In this document: piece after piece, positions 1 to 9,551 of the stretch
Layout: every line of letters starts with the position of its first letter
Numbering within the stretch: the stretch's first letter is position 1
Assembly: GCA_965200835.1 (NCBI GenBank)
Contig: OZ241390.1
Location: 1,674,001-1,738,000 of the forward strand
DNA length: 64,000 bases
Reading direction: 5' to 3'
Source of the DNA: JAPPFW01 sp965200835
Lineage (GTDB): Bacteria > Actinomycetota > Acidimicrobiia > Spongiisociales > Spongiisociaceae
Program-made: the position numbers and the translations under genes
The notes under the pieces: generated by a model
Told to the model about the DNA's origin: nothing
The model's input: only the letters and a program-made list of their open reading frames with translations
The model's database searches: none

Positions 1-2608
1 CGGCTGGTGATATGCCGGATGCGTCTTGGCAAACAGGTTTCAGCACAAACGTTGCTGACACAGAACCTGCAACTATCTTATCGTCTCGTACAACTGGGTC
101 TTCGATGAGCGTGACCGGTTTGACCCGCGGCACGGAACATAAACTGTTCGTAAGAACTGTCATCTGACATTCTTCTGAGAATCGGATGTTGACTAACGCC
201 GCAAGCAGCTGGCTGACAACCACTGTCACAACAGATGGAGAACCGCCTGTCACGCCTGGTGTTCCGCAGAGTCTTACAGCTGTGGCAGGTGATCAGCAGG
301 TTACAGCATCTTTTGGTCCGCCATCCGACGATGGCGGCGCGCCGATAACACGGTATCGTCTGCAATACCGGCAAACCGAAGGCGGTAATTGGGCGGATGG
401 TGGTATTAGCGGCACCGAAACCAGCAGCACCATCACCGGTCTGACCAACTGCACAGAGTATGAGTTTCGGGTTCGTGCAAGGAACTCCGTTGCTTGGGGG
501 CCGTGGACTGCAACCCCGAACATAACCGCCACACCGGTGGGTGCACCATGCGAACCATCTTTGAGCCTGTCACCCGGTAACGCCCAGATTGTGGCAACTT
601 GGACAGTACCTATTTCTGGTGACACCATTTCCGGTTGCAACGTACAGTACAAGCAATCTACAGCTACGGGTTGGACAGATCAGACACACACAGGAACAGG
701 CACTTCTAGTACAATCAGTTCGTTGACCAACGACATCGCCTATGATGTGCGTGTCGGTGGGTTTACTACTACCGAAAGTGGTGTTTGGTCGGATGTGGCA
801 TCAGCAACACCTTCTTTGAACGTAACCCAGCCGGGTGTGCCACAGAATCTGGTGTTGACACCGGACAATGAACAGATCACCGCAGAATGGGATCTGCCAG
901 CCAACGACGGTGGGGCAACTATCACAGACTATGACGTTGAATACCGTGAGTCGGGTGGCAGCTGGCAGGCATGGGCGCATGATGATGCTACACGTTCTGC
1001 TACGATCACTGGTTTAACGAATGACACAGAATATGATGTGCGTGTTCGCGCCGAGAATTCGGCAGGTGACGGCCCATGGTCGCCGCACGACTCGACGACA
1101 CCTGTGGGGTCAACAACACCGGGTGACTCTAAGTACCTGACTCTGACACCTGGCAGCCAGCAGATAGCCACGTCGTGGAATGAGCCCACATACAACGGTG
1201 GTTCTCCCATCATCGACTATGACGTTGAATATCAGCAGACCGGTGACACCGAGTGGACGGATTGGCCGCATGACAGTGCGGTCCGTAACACTATTATCAC
1301 TGGTTTATCGAACAGCACCGAATATGCGGTTCGTGTACGTGCCGAAAACGCGGTAGGTGACGGCCCGTGGTCGACCGTTGAATATGCTACAACACCGACA
1401 GAGCCGGGAACACCTGTGTTGGGTTTGTAAGCAGGTGACAGTCAGATCGAAGCGTCTTGGACCGCGGATGATAATGGCTATGAGATCACCCAATATGTGC
1501 TGCAATACAAAGACCAGTCGCAAGAAGAGTGGACTTCTGTTTCTTTAGAAAACGAAACGTTAGCTACCAGCTACACCATTGCAGACTTGACGAATGGTGT
1601 GGAGTATGGTGTACGGGTTGAAGCGGTTAACGTTGGTGGTAGCAGCGGATGGTCAACCACCGAAACTGCGACACCGTATGATACACCGGTAACCACAGTA
1701 CCGGGTGTGTCCGTTGTGACACTGGCTGCAGGTGACGGGTCGGTTGATGTGTCATGGTCTGAACCGGCTGACAATGATGCTGCTATTGTCAGCTATGAGA
1801 TTCGGTATCGTATGGTCGATGATGTTGACTGGAGTGATTGGCCGCATGATGGTCTGTCACGTACGGCAACTATTTCCGGTTTGGAGGATAATACGGACTA
1901 TAAGGTTCAGGTGCGTGCGTCTAATGCGGCTGGGTTTGGTGAGTGGTCTAATGTGGTGCGTGTGAGAACAAACCCGCAACCAACGAGGCTGCCATCGCAG
2001 GGTAACACAGGCGGTGGTAGTGTTCCTGTCCGGCCAACACCTATGTCGGTGCCCTCGGATCGTGACTATTTCCTCGACGACACCGGCAACACCCATGGAC
2101 ATAACATCAACCTGATCGCACGAGAGGGAATCACAGCCGGATGCGACGAAATTCGACGCTTGTACTGTCCTGATGATAATGTGACACGGGTGCAGATGGC
2201 AGTGTTCCTAATACGGGCATTAGGAGAAAAACTCGACACAGAGATGCTAACCACCGGATCCTACGACTTGAACGTCAATGACCGGCATGCTGGTTTCGTC
2301 ACCACACTTGTCCGCCTAGGAATCACGAAGGGGTTCGAAGACGGCACGTTCCGACCGGAAATGCCGGTCACCCGTGCGCAGATGGCTACATTCCTGGTAC
2401 GGGCGTTAGCGTCTTTGTCACCGGCGGATCTTATAGGCTGCGTTTCTCAGATGTGAACGCCGATCAGTCGCACAGCTATGCTATAGCAGGGCTAGTAGCC
2501 GGCGGTGTTACCGCAGGATTCACAGACGGTACGTTCCGGCCTGACAGTCCGATCACCCGTGCACAGATGGCAACAATGCTAGTTCGGGCATTAAACCTTA
2601 ACAGTTAG
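1..2608 (+). pseudogene. Broken FN3-repeat / SLH surface protein, 5' end outside window
   Basis: Reads as one long gene for a cell-surface protein: at least five fibronectin type III modules (recurring W, a 'TGLTN.TEY.VRVRA.N' strand pattern and G-P-W) followed by three SLH modules ('YCPDDNVTRVQMAVFL', 'FRPEMPVTRAQMATFL', 'FRPDSPITRAQMATML') that would anchor it to the cell wall. The frame is interrupted three times. TGA at 165-167 and TAA at 1428-1430 lie in frame, with intact FN3 sequence on both sides. A frameshift near 2415-2435 puts the last SLH module in another frame ending with TAG at 2606-2608. The G+C looks lower than in the following genes. Decay is the simplest reading; consensus errors in a repeat-rich gene are the alternative. 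Confidence 0.75.
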
Positions 2609-2872
2609 GAAGGTCGGCTGGTTGCATTGCGGCGATCAGAGATTGTGCTAATCGGCTATGCGGAGGATAAACGTTGGCCATAATCGTCTATGCATCGCAC
2701 GTGAAGCCCCTGGATGGACAGGAAGACAGCAAGCAGAAACGGTAGGTGTCACAGGAGGCCGACCCACTGTACTCGCAGATCAGAGCACAGCGTGCTTCCG
2801 TAGCCGAGGTACAACAACCGTGCATGACCGTCGGCAGGCACTAGATCACTCGGCCGTACCGAGGTGGCTACT

Positions 2873-4084
2873 TCACTCAATCCTGATCTCCAGTCTCGCG
2901 CAGGCGGTCCGCAGAGCCGTCTCGACCTGCTGAACAGTCCGGGCTCTGGCGAACACAAACCCCAGGTAGGTCGACTCCTCGGGTAGCGGTCTCACTTCGC
3001 GGCCCATCAATCGGTTCACTTCGACATCGGTGATGTACGGGACTTCCAGAGCCTGGGCGATCCCGATCCCAGCGAACACTCCCCGAGTCGGGACCGGAAT
3101 CATCGAGACACCGGCGGCACCAGGCGCCAGGCGGGTGCCCCGGACCCGTACCCCCAGCGCGTTGCGGAGCAGAAGTTCCTCCAGCGGGGTGTCCGCGAGT
3201 CCGAAGCGGAGGGAACGCCCGCATGAGCCCCCGATCGGCCGGGAAGCGATCTCCAGCAGATAGGGCTGGTCGCTGATGCGCAGTTCCGCATGGACAGGCC
3301 CTCGCACGATCCCCAAGGCCCGGGCCGCCAGGGCGGCAACCCCCTCGACCTCGGAAAGTACATCGGGAGCGAGGCGTGACGGGGTCACGTAAAGGGTCTC
3401 GGCGAAATACGGGCCCTCCAGCGGATCGGGTTTATCGAACACGGCCAGCGTGTCCCAATCTCCGCCAGTCATCATCCCCTCCACTGCTACCTCCGAACCG
3501 GGAAGGTAGCGTTCCACCAGGATCGGGGCGTCGGGGGCACCGTCGTGGTCAGATGCTATCCGGCGTACCCGCTCGACCGTCGCGTCCAGCTGGGCCAGGT
3601 CGTCCACCCGGATGACACCTGCCGAGCCTGACAGGGTGGTGGGTTTCACCACCACCGGGCTTCCGATCCAGCGGGCTGCCCGTCCCGGTTGATCCGCCTC
3701 CAGCACCGCGAACTCGGGTTGCGGAACGATCCCGGCCAGATGCCGCCGCAACGCGGCCTTGTTCCTGGTCGAGTCGGCGGTTTCCACCGGGTTGTGGACC
3801 AGCCCCCGAAGGTGGGCGGCTCGGGCCCCCACCCGGACGCCCCGATCATCGATCGGAAGGACTCCCTCGATGGGTAGGCGGGAGGCAGCGATACGCCGGG
3901 CCGACTCCTCCAGGTCGTCGAAGTCGATCGGAATCATGGAGGCGCCCATGTCCTCCACCAGTGAGTGGTGAGCTTCGGTTGCCACCGCAATCCTGATCCC
4001 CAAGCGATGGGCAGACTGCAACCAGTCCTCGATCCGGTATGCCTCCGACGGTATGACCAGCGCGACCACCGGTTGGTTCTCCAT
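2873..4084 (-). CDS. ATP-grasp domain protein (carboxylate-amine ligase type)
   Basis: A 403-residue protein with an N-terminal Rossmann-like pre-ATP-grasp region and an ATP-grasp core: 'PVVVKPTTLSGSAGVI' as the nucleotide-binding lysine/glycine-rich strand, 'ILVERYLPGSEVAVEG' as the second ATP-binding segment, and 'HAELRISDQPYLLEIASRP' as the Mg-binding strand with its E/N-type ligand region. The family joins a carboxylate (as acylphosphate) to an amine or thiol, as in carnosine synthase-like and biotin carboxylase-like ligases. The substrate cannot be read from sequence. It is transcribed divergently from the Nfu gene, with starts about 60 bp apart. ATG start is unambiguous. No biosynthetic partner gene is adjacent. 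Confidence 0.8.
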   Translation of the reverse strand: MENQPVVALVIPSEAYRIEDWLQSAHRLGIRIAVATEAHHSLVEDMGASMIPIDFDDLEESARRIAASRLPIEGVLPIDDRGVRVGARAAHLRGLVHNPVETADSTRNKAALRRHLAGIVPQPEFAVLEADQPGRAARWIGSPVVVKPTTLSGSAGVIRVDDLAQLDATVERVRRIASDHDGAPDAPILVERYLPGSEVAVEGMMTGGDWDTLAVFDKPDPLEGPYFAETLYVTPSRLAPDVLSEVEGVAALAARALGIVRGPVHAELRISDQPYLLEIASRPIGGSCGRSLRFGLADTPLEELLLRNALGVRVRGTRLAPGAAGVSMIPVPTRGVFAGIGIAQALEVPYITDVEVNRLMGREVRPLPEESTYLGFVFARARTVQQVETALRTACARLEIRIE

Positions 4085-4142
4085 GGGTCAATCATGGCCG
4101 AACGGTCGGGGTACTGGATCCGGGCAGTTAGGATTGTGCATT

Positions 4143-4772
4143 ATGAGTATGGACACCGTGATGAGCTTCAGTACCGAGGCACTCGACCGTATCGTGGAGA
4201 TCCGGGACCAGGAACCGGACGACGATGAGTACGGCCTGCTCATCGAGATCACCGGTCTGCAGGGGACACAGTTCAGCTACTCGCTGTCCTTTGTCCCGCT
4301 CGGTGAGACCGGCACAACTGATCATGTGGAGCAGCACGGGGATCTCACGGTCATCATCCCCTCGGCCGATACTGACAACATGACCGGGGCCCGGCTCGCC
4401 ATGTCGTCCGACCCGATGAGCCCCGGTTTGGCCATCGACAACCCCAACAGCCCTACGCCCGATATACCGGATGCCCCGACCGGAGACTTGACCGGTCCGC
4501 TGGCCGAGCGGGTAGCCCAGGTGCTGGACCAACAGGTGAATCCGGCCATCGCGGCACATGGGGGCCAGGCTCGCCTGGTGAGTGCGGAGAACGGGGTGGT
4601 CTATCTCCAGCTAGGCGGAGGCTGCCAGGGTTGCGGGATGGCTGCCATGACCCTGCGCCAGGGCATCGAGCGGATCCTGAGGGAGAGCATCCCCGAGATC
4701 GTCGAGATCGTCGACGTCACCGACCACCAGAGCGGCGAGAACCCCTACTACGCCGCCTCCAAGAAGGGCTGA
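4143..4772 (+). CDS. NfuA-like Fe-S cluster scaffold/carrier
   Basis: About 209 residues in two parts. The N-terminal ~100 residues resemble an A-type (IscA/HesB) fold without its cysteines, as in NfuA of proteobacteria. The C-terminal ~75 residues are a NifU C-terminal domain with the cluster-binding CxxC in 'GGGCQGCGMAAMTLRQGIE'. Such proteins hold a 4Fe-4S cluster at a dimer interface and pass it to apo-enzymes. I chose ATG at 4143 because upstream in-frame codons would run into the divergent ATP-grasp gene and add residues with no family similarity. Family assignment is firm; the client proteins are unknown. Confidence 0.85.
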   Translation: MSMDTVMSFSTEALDRIVEIRDQEPDDDEYGLLIEITGLQGTQFSYSLSFVPLGETGTTDHVEQHGDLTVIIPSADTDNMTGARLAMSSDPMSPGLAIDNPNSPTPDIPDAPTGDLTGPLAERVAQVLDQQVNPAIAAHGGQARLVSAENGVVYLQLGGGCQGCGMAAMTLRQGIERILRESIPEIVEIVDVTDHQSGENPYYAASKKG

Positions 4773-5225
4773 CCTTCGGCCTCCGAGAGTTACGTCGGAA
4801 ACCGGGAAATGCAGGAGGTCTCAAACCTGTATTCGACAAGGGTCCCCGAGGTCGGTGACGAGTCGACGGGTGGAGGGGTCGAATCTGGATGCAACTTCAC
4901 TCCCACGCTCCCCCAAGGCACTGGCTGGGCATGACACCTGCGGTCTACGACGAGTCGAGCTAATTACATACCTGTCACTATCGGGGCAGCGGCCTGAATC
5001 TAGTTGAATCTACCGACTCCAAGTTGACACAGCAGCGATAAGTTACACGTGTTGATAAGCCAATATGACATTAGTCGTATCCGGTCCATCGGCAGGCTCT
5101 CCCGCGAGGGATCACGCCATCCTCGGTTTTCCGCTTGACCTTTTACCTGCCGTTCACCCTCGGGGAGCGACTGATTAACGCCGGGCACGTAGCTTAGTCG
5201 GGAGCTTGGAAAGACGGGAGAATCG
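4773..5225 (+). promoter_or_regulatory. Intergenic promoter region upstream of pstS
   Basis: No gene is supported in these 453 bases. The right half is clearly promoter-like: it is less GC-rich than the flanks and contains the PHO box annotated separately. A possible -10 hexamer (GATTAA near 5172-5177 or TAGCTT near 5189-5194) follows, and a GACGGGAG ribosome binding site (5213-5220) lies just ahead of the pstS ATG. The left part (4790-4960) shows nothing I can name. Confidence 0.5.
5141..5158 (+). promoter_or_regulatory. Candidate PHO box (PhoP/RegX3 operator)
   Basis: Two 7-base units, TTTTACC at 5141-5147 and GTTCACC at 5152-5158, repeat with an 11-base period. This is the architecture of actinobacterial PHO boxes (direct repeat units resembling GTTCACC). 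The pair lies about 70 bp ahead of pstS, and a matching OmpR-type regulator is encoded at 10210-10926, so phosphate-starvation induction of the whole pst-phoU-regulator locus is likely. Only two units are convincing, which is the minimum for a core box. Confidence 0.6.
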
Positions 5226-6287
5226 ATGGCACATCGCAACAGATGGCGCGGCTCAACGCTGGTGCTGACGCTCGCCCTGACAGCTATAGCGTGCGGGGGG
5301 GACGGTGTCGGACCGGTGACGACGATCGCCACCCAGGCCATGTCCGAAGCAAGTGCCGATTCCTATGGTCCGATGTTTACCGCGGGTCCTAGTGTGTTGG
5401 GGTTGGATCCGGTGGATCCTTTGTCGGTGTCGGGTGACATTGCGGTTGCTGGTTCGTCGACGGTGTTTCCCTTGGCGGAGGCGATGGCGGCCCGGTTCGA
5501 GGATGAGGGGCATTCAGGTTTGATCACGATCGATTCGATCGGTTCAGGTGCTGGTTTCGAGCGTTTCTGTGTGGCTGGTGAGTCGGATGTCTCCAATGCC
5601 TCGCGGGCGATCAAGGAAACGGAGGTGGAGCAGTGCCGGGCGATCGGTCGGGATCCGATCGAGTTCCGGATCGGTACTGATGCCTTGGCGGTGACGGTTT
5701 CGCCCGGCAATACGTTCGTATCGGACTTGACGGTTGCGGAGTTGGTGGTGCTGTTCTCTACTGCGACTACTTGGCAGGATGTGCGGGCGGAGTTCCCGGC
5801 TAATCCGATCCAGCGGTTCATTCCGGGTACGGACTCGGGCACCTTCGATTACTTCGTGGAAGAAGTGTTCCACGAAGATGAGGGTCCGATCCTGGCGGCT
5901 GGCAATACTCAGTTGTCGGAGGATGACAACGTGCTGGTGCAGGGGATTTCCGGTGATGGGTGTGATCCGGAGAATGCGGCTACTACTTGTGCGGTGGGTT
6001 TCTTTGGGTTTGCATATTATTCAGAGAACAGCGAGCGGTTGAGCGTGGTAAAGGTGGAGGGCGTAGAGCCGACCACCGAGGCACTGGATGCCAATACCTA
6101 TCCGTTGGCTCGTCCCATGTTCATGTACTCAACCGCGTCGATCATGGCCGAGAAGCCACAGGTGGGTCAGTTCCTGAGTTTCGTGTTGCAGTTCATCAAC
6201 GAGGAGATCGGCGAAGTGGGATATTTCCCGGCCCCCGAACCGGTCCTCCAAGCCGCAGCCGAAGAGCTGCACATGGCAATCGGCTGA
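5226..6287 (+). CDS. pstS: Phosphate ABC transporter, phosphate-binding lipoprotein
   Basis: A 353-residue PstS. The N-terminus is a lipoprotein signal with lipobox 'LTAIACGG', followed by a short low-complexity linker and a PBP-like domain starting at 'GDIAVAGSSTVFPLAEAMAA'. That stretch carries the conserved SSTVFP phosphate-binding loop; 'GSGAGFERFC' and 'PGTDSGTFDYF' are the other phosphate-contacting loops. It captures phosphate outside the membrane for PstCAB. It is the first gene of the pst operon, behind the PHO box. A 110-base gap containing a weak GCCGG/CCGGC inverted repeat separates it from pstC, the usual arrangement for making more binding protein than permease. Confidence 0.95.
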   Translation: MAHRNRWRGSTLVLTLALTAIACGGDGVGPVTTIATQAMSEASADSYGPMFTAGPSVLGLDPVDPLSVSGDIAVAGSSTVFPLAEAMAARFEDEGHSGLITIDSIGSGAGFERFCVAGESDVSNASRAIKETEVEQCRAIGRDPIEFRIGTDALAVTVSPGNTFVSDLTVAELVVLFSTATTWQDVRAEFPANPIQRFIPGTDSGTFDYFVEEVFHEDEGPILAAGNTQLSEDDNVLVQGISGDGCDPENAATTCAVGFFGFAYYSENSERLSVVKVEGVEPTTEALDANTYPLARPMFMYSTASIMAEKPQVGQFLSFVLQFINEEIGEVGYFPAPEPVLQAAAEELHMAIG

Positions 6288-6397
6288 GAAAGTGCCGGCC
6301 TAATCCAACCGGCTCCTAAGGCAAAGGCATCGAGGCAGTCGTACGAGATAGAGAGGGAGAGGAAACCATAGTTACCCACGCAAGTAACCACGGCGGA

Positions 6398-7339
6398 GTG
6401 GCTACCAGGTCACTCCGTAAGAAACGGCGACCAGGGGAGGCGGTGATCCATGGTCTGCTCTTCATAGCGGCAGCCCTATCGATCCTCACCACCGTGGGTA
6501 TCGTCTTCGAGCTGGGCAAGGAAGCCTGGCTCTTCTTCGGCTCCGAAGAGGCGTCGATGGCCGAGTTTCTCTCCTCCACCCAATGGCAGCCGGCCATCCT
6601 GGACTTCGGCATCTGGCCCCTGGTGCTGTCGACCCTGACCACCTCGATCATCGCCATGCTGGTCGCCCTACCCATCGGTCTGGCAACCGCTATATACCTG
6701 AGCGAATACGCCTCTGCCAGGGTTCGGGGAATCATAAAGCCGGTCTTAGAAGTGCTGGCCGGCATCCCCACCGTCGTCTACGGCTATTTCGCCCTCACCT
6801 TCATGACTCCGCTGCTCCGGTCGGTGTTCGGTGTGGATGTGGTGGAGATCTTCAATACCGCCTCGGCGGGGATTGTGGTGGGCATCCTGATCGTCCCGCT
6901 GGTCAGCTCGATGTCCGAAGATGCTCTGCATGCCGTGCCTCTCTCGCTTCGAGAGGCCTCCTACGGGGTAGGAGCTACCAAACTGGAGACTTCGCTGCGG
7001 ATCGTCCTGCCGGCCGCCCTCTCGGGCATCACCGCGGCGTTCGTAGTGTCGATCTCGCGGGCGATCGGGGAGACCATGGTGGTGGCGATCGCAGCTGGTG
7101 CCGGGCCCAAGAATTTCACCTTTGGCGAGGACAGCCTGTTCGGATACATCCTCAACCCCTTCGTAGCCGGCGAGACGATGACCGGCCACATCGTCCGGAT
7201 CAGCGGGGGAGATCTCAGTTACAACTCGATCGACTACAACTCCATCTTTGCCATCGGCCTGGCCCTGTTCGTCATCACCCTGACCCTGAACGTTTTAAGC
7301 CGCCGGTTCGTGGCGCGGTTCCGTGAGGTCTACGAATGA
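6398..7339 (+). CDS. pstC: Phosphate ABC transporter permease PstC
   Basis: A 313-residue membrane permease of the PstC type, with an N-terminal membrane anchor, the periplasmic segment typical of PstC, five further hydrophobic helices and the ATPase-coupling loop around 'REASYGVGATKLETSLRIV'. With PstA it forms the channel for phosphate import. The called start is GTG at 6398, but the best Shine-Dalgarno-like sequence (GGGAGAGG, 6355-6362) is about 36 bases upstream and would suit an ATA codon at 6368 in the same frame, so the true N-terminus could be ten residues longer. The stop overlaps the pstA start (ATGA), implying translational coupling. Confidence 0.92.
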   Translation: MATRSLRKKRRPGEAVIHGLLFIAAALSILTTVGIVFELGKEAWLFFGSEEASMAEFLSSTQWQPAILDFGIWPLVLSTLTTSIIAMLVALPIGLATAIYLSEYASARVRGIIKPVLEVLAGIPTVVYGYFALTFMTPLLRSVFGVDVVEIFNTASAGIVVGILIVPLVSSMSEDALHAVPLSLREASYGVGATKLETSLRIVLPAALSGITAAFVVSISRAIGETMVVAIAAGAGPKNFTFGEDSLFGYILNPFVAGETMTGHIVRISGGDLSYNSIDYNSIFAIGLALFVITLTLNVLSRRFVARFREVYE

Positions 7340-8703
7340 ACCGGGGCGACCGAGATGAGCACGCCGGCACATCCAACCTGCTCATCACCTCCGAGCACAT
7401 GAGGAAGCGGCAGCGGCGCGGGATCATCGTCAGGTTCGGTTTGCTGGCCGCACTGATGGTGGCGGTAGCAGCTCTCGTCACCCTGATAATCACGGTGCTC
7501 AACTCCTCATTCGGGCTAGTGGCCGTGGAGAACGAGCGGTCCCCATCTGAGCTGGTGGCCAGCTTGGGTTACCCGCCCGACACGGATCTGGAGTCCCTCA
7601 GCAAGCAGGAACTGGTGTTGTTGCTGGGCGGGGGGATCTCCCACAATCTGGGGCGACGCTTCGAGCGAGAGCAGCGGTTCTTCGCCGATCGGATGGCGTT
7701 CGAGGACCCCTACGTGCTCAACGATCTGTGCCGATCGAGCGAGCCACCTCCGGCGTGCTGGTTGCCGGCCCGAAGTCATGAAGACGTAGCGGCCCTCGTG
7801 GTGGAACGGGTGGTCGAACCCACCATCCTGGGAACGTGGTCCTTCCTGGACTCCACCTTCAACCGCTCTGAGATCGAGGCTGCCGTGGCCGCCAAGTATC
7901 CGGATGCCGAGCTGGACTACCGGTCGTGGATTTCCTGGGACTTCGTGGCCAGCCCCCAGTCCCCGGAGCCCGCTCTGGCAGGAATACGGACCGCACTGTT
8001 CGGCTCCCTCTGGGTGGTGCTCATCACCCTGCTGTTCTCCTCCCCCGTCGGGGTGGGGGCGGCCATCTACCTGGAGGAGTACGCCAAGGAGAACCGGCTC
8101 AACAGCATCATCCAGACCAACATCAACAATCTGGCGGGCGTCCCTTCGATCATCTACGGAATGCTCGGTCTGGCCATCTTCGTCCGCACCATGGAGATCA
8201 TCACCAGCGGTTTCTTCCTAGGCGTGGGAGAGAGTGCCACCGCCAACGGACGCACGGTCCTGTCGGCCGGCCTCACCCTTGGCCTGTTGATCCTGCCGCT
8301 CATAATCATCAATGCTCAAGAAGCCATCCGAGCGGTACCAGGCTCGTTGAGGCAGGCCGGTATGGCGCTGGGTTCCACCAAATGGCAGACCGTGCGGGCC
8401 CACGTCCTGCCCAACGCATTGCCCGGAATCCTGACCGGCACAATTCTGGCGGTGGCCAGAGCACTGGGAGAGACGGCCCCGTTGGTGGTGGTGGGCGCCT
8501 CCACCTTCATCACGACCGATCCGTCCGGACCGTTCTCGAAGTTCACGGTGCTACCCATCCAGATCTACCAATGGACCAGCCGTCCGCAGGACGAGTTCCG
8601 TAACATCGCCGCCGCAGCGATCATCGTGCTGCTGGTCCTGTTGCTAACCCTCAACGCGGCGGCGGTGTTGCTCAGAAACCGATATTCTCAGAGGACAGGA
8701 TGA
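7336..8703 (+). CDS. pstA: Phosphate ABC transporter permease PstA with large extracytoplasmic insert
   Basis: PstA, the second channel subunit, of 455 residues. The first helix (about 32-54) is followed by about 150 non-membrane residues ('SLSKQELVLLLGGGISHN' to 'WDFVASPQSPEPALAG') before the remaining helices, which include 'IYLEEYAKENRLN' and the EAA-type loop 'LRQAGMALGSTKWQTVRAH'. Typical PstA proteins are about 280-300 residues, so this insert is unusual; its position after helix 1 puts it outside the membrane. The start overlaps the pstC stop (ATGA) and the stop overlaps the pstB start. The insert's role is unknown; interaction with PstS or the envelope is possible. Confidence 0.9.
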   Translation: MNRGDRDEHAGTSNLLITSEHMRKRQRRGIIVRFGLLAALMVAVAALVTLIITVLNSSFGLVAVENERSPSELVASLGYPPDTDLESLSKQELVLLLGGGISHNLGRRFEREQRFFADRMAFEDPYVLNDLCRSSEPPPACWLPARSHEDVAALVVERVVEPTILGTWSFLDSTFNRSEIEAAVAAKYPDAELDYRSWISWDFVASPQSPEPALAGIRTALFGSLWVVLITLLFSSPVGVGAAIYLEEYAKENRLNSIIQTNINNLAGVPSIIYGMLGLAIFVRTMEIITSGFFLGVGESATANGRTVLSAGLTLGLLILPLIIINAQEAIRAVPGSLRQAGMALGSTKWQTVRAHVLPNALPGILTGTILAVARALGETAPLVVVGASTFITTDPSGPFSKFTVLPIQIYQWTSRPQDEFRNIAAAAIIVLLVLLLTLNAAAVLLRNRYSQRTG

Positions 8704-9551
8704 AGCTCGACCAGGCGATAACAGCTGATAACGTGACAACCGACTTGACCGTTGCGACGGAAACCGAAGGTACGGCACCCGGATCGGGGCGCGTCGCAAT
8801 GGAGACCGAGCGCATGAGCGCCTTCTACGGCAAGTTCCGGGCGGTCAAGGACGTGAGCCTGAGCTTCCAGGACCGGCTGATCACCGCCTTGATCGGGCCG
8901 TCGGGATGCGGCAAGAGCACTCTGCTCAGAGCCCTCAACCGCATGAACGATCTGGTTCCTGGTGCTCGGGTGGAGGGTGAAGTACGGTTTCACGGGCAGA
9001 ACATCTACGACCAGTCGGTCGATCCGGTGGAGCTGCGCCGCCGGGTGGGAATGGTTTTCCAGAAGCCCAACCCCTTCCCCAAGAGCATCTATCAGAACGT
9101 GGCCTGGGGCGCCAGGATCAACGGCTGGAAAGACGACATGGATGAGCTGGTCGAGCACTCGCTTCGCCAGGCCGCTCTATGGGATGAAGTCAAGGACAAG
9201 TTGGACGACAGCGGCTACTCACTCTCGGGTGGCCAGCAGCAACGGCTTTGCATAGCTCGAGCTATAGCCGTGAAGCCGGAAATCATCCTGATGGACGAGC
9301 CCACCTCGGCTCTCGATCCGGTGGCCACTCTTCGTATCGAGGAGCTGATCCAGGAACTCAAGGTCGAGTACACGATCATCATCGTCACCCACAACATGCA
9401 ACAGGCTGCTCGGGCGTCCGACTACACGGTGTTCCTGAACATGGACGAGGACCGGGCCGGTTACGTCGTCGAGGAGGGGAAGACCGGGGTCATGTTCACC
9501 AGGCCCGCCAAGTCCGAGACGGAGGACTACATAACTGGTCGGTTCGGATGA
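8700..9551 (+). CDS. pstB: Phosphate ABC transporter ATP-binding protein
   Basis: A 283-residue ABC ATPase that powers the PstCA channel. Walker A is 'GPSGCGKST', the signature is 'LSGGQQQRL', Walker B is 'IILMDEPTSALDP' and the switch His lies in 'IIIVTHNMQQAARAS'. PstB hallmarks are 'LNRMNDLVPGARVEGEV' and 'RRRVGMVFQKPNPFPKSIY'. The N-terminal ~35 residues ahead of 'METERMSAFYGKFRAVKD' are extra and poorly conserved, so an internal start is possible, but the ATGA overlap with pstA favours the full form. It overlaps phoU at its end. Confidence 0.95.
   Translation: MKLDQAITADNVTTDLTVATETEGTAPGSGRVAMETERMSAFYGKFRAVKDVSLSFQDRLITALIGPSGCGKSTLLRALNRMNDLVPGARVEGEVRFHGQNIYDQSVDPVELRRRVGMVFQKPNPFPKSIYQNVAWGARINGWKDDMDELVEHSLRQAALWDEVKDKLDDSGYSLSGGQQQRLCIARAIAVKPEIILMDEPTSALDPVATLRIEELIQELKVEYTIIIVTHNMQQAARASDYTVFLNMDEDRAGYVVEEGKTGVMFTRPAKSETEDYITGRFG

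Noticed and set aside
165..1430. In-frame TGA/TAA in the FN3 gene as selenocysteine or recoded codons
   Set aside because: The stops lie in variable FN3 linkers, no SECIS-like hairpin was seen, TAA is also involved and a frameshift occurs in the same gene; decay or errors explain this better.
4861..4900. tRNA-like T-loop sequence GGGTCGAATC
   Set aside because: No acceptor stem, D-arm or anticodon arm could be fitted around it.
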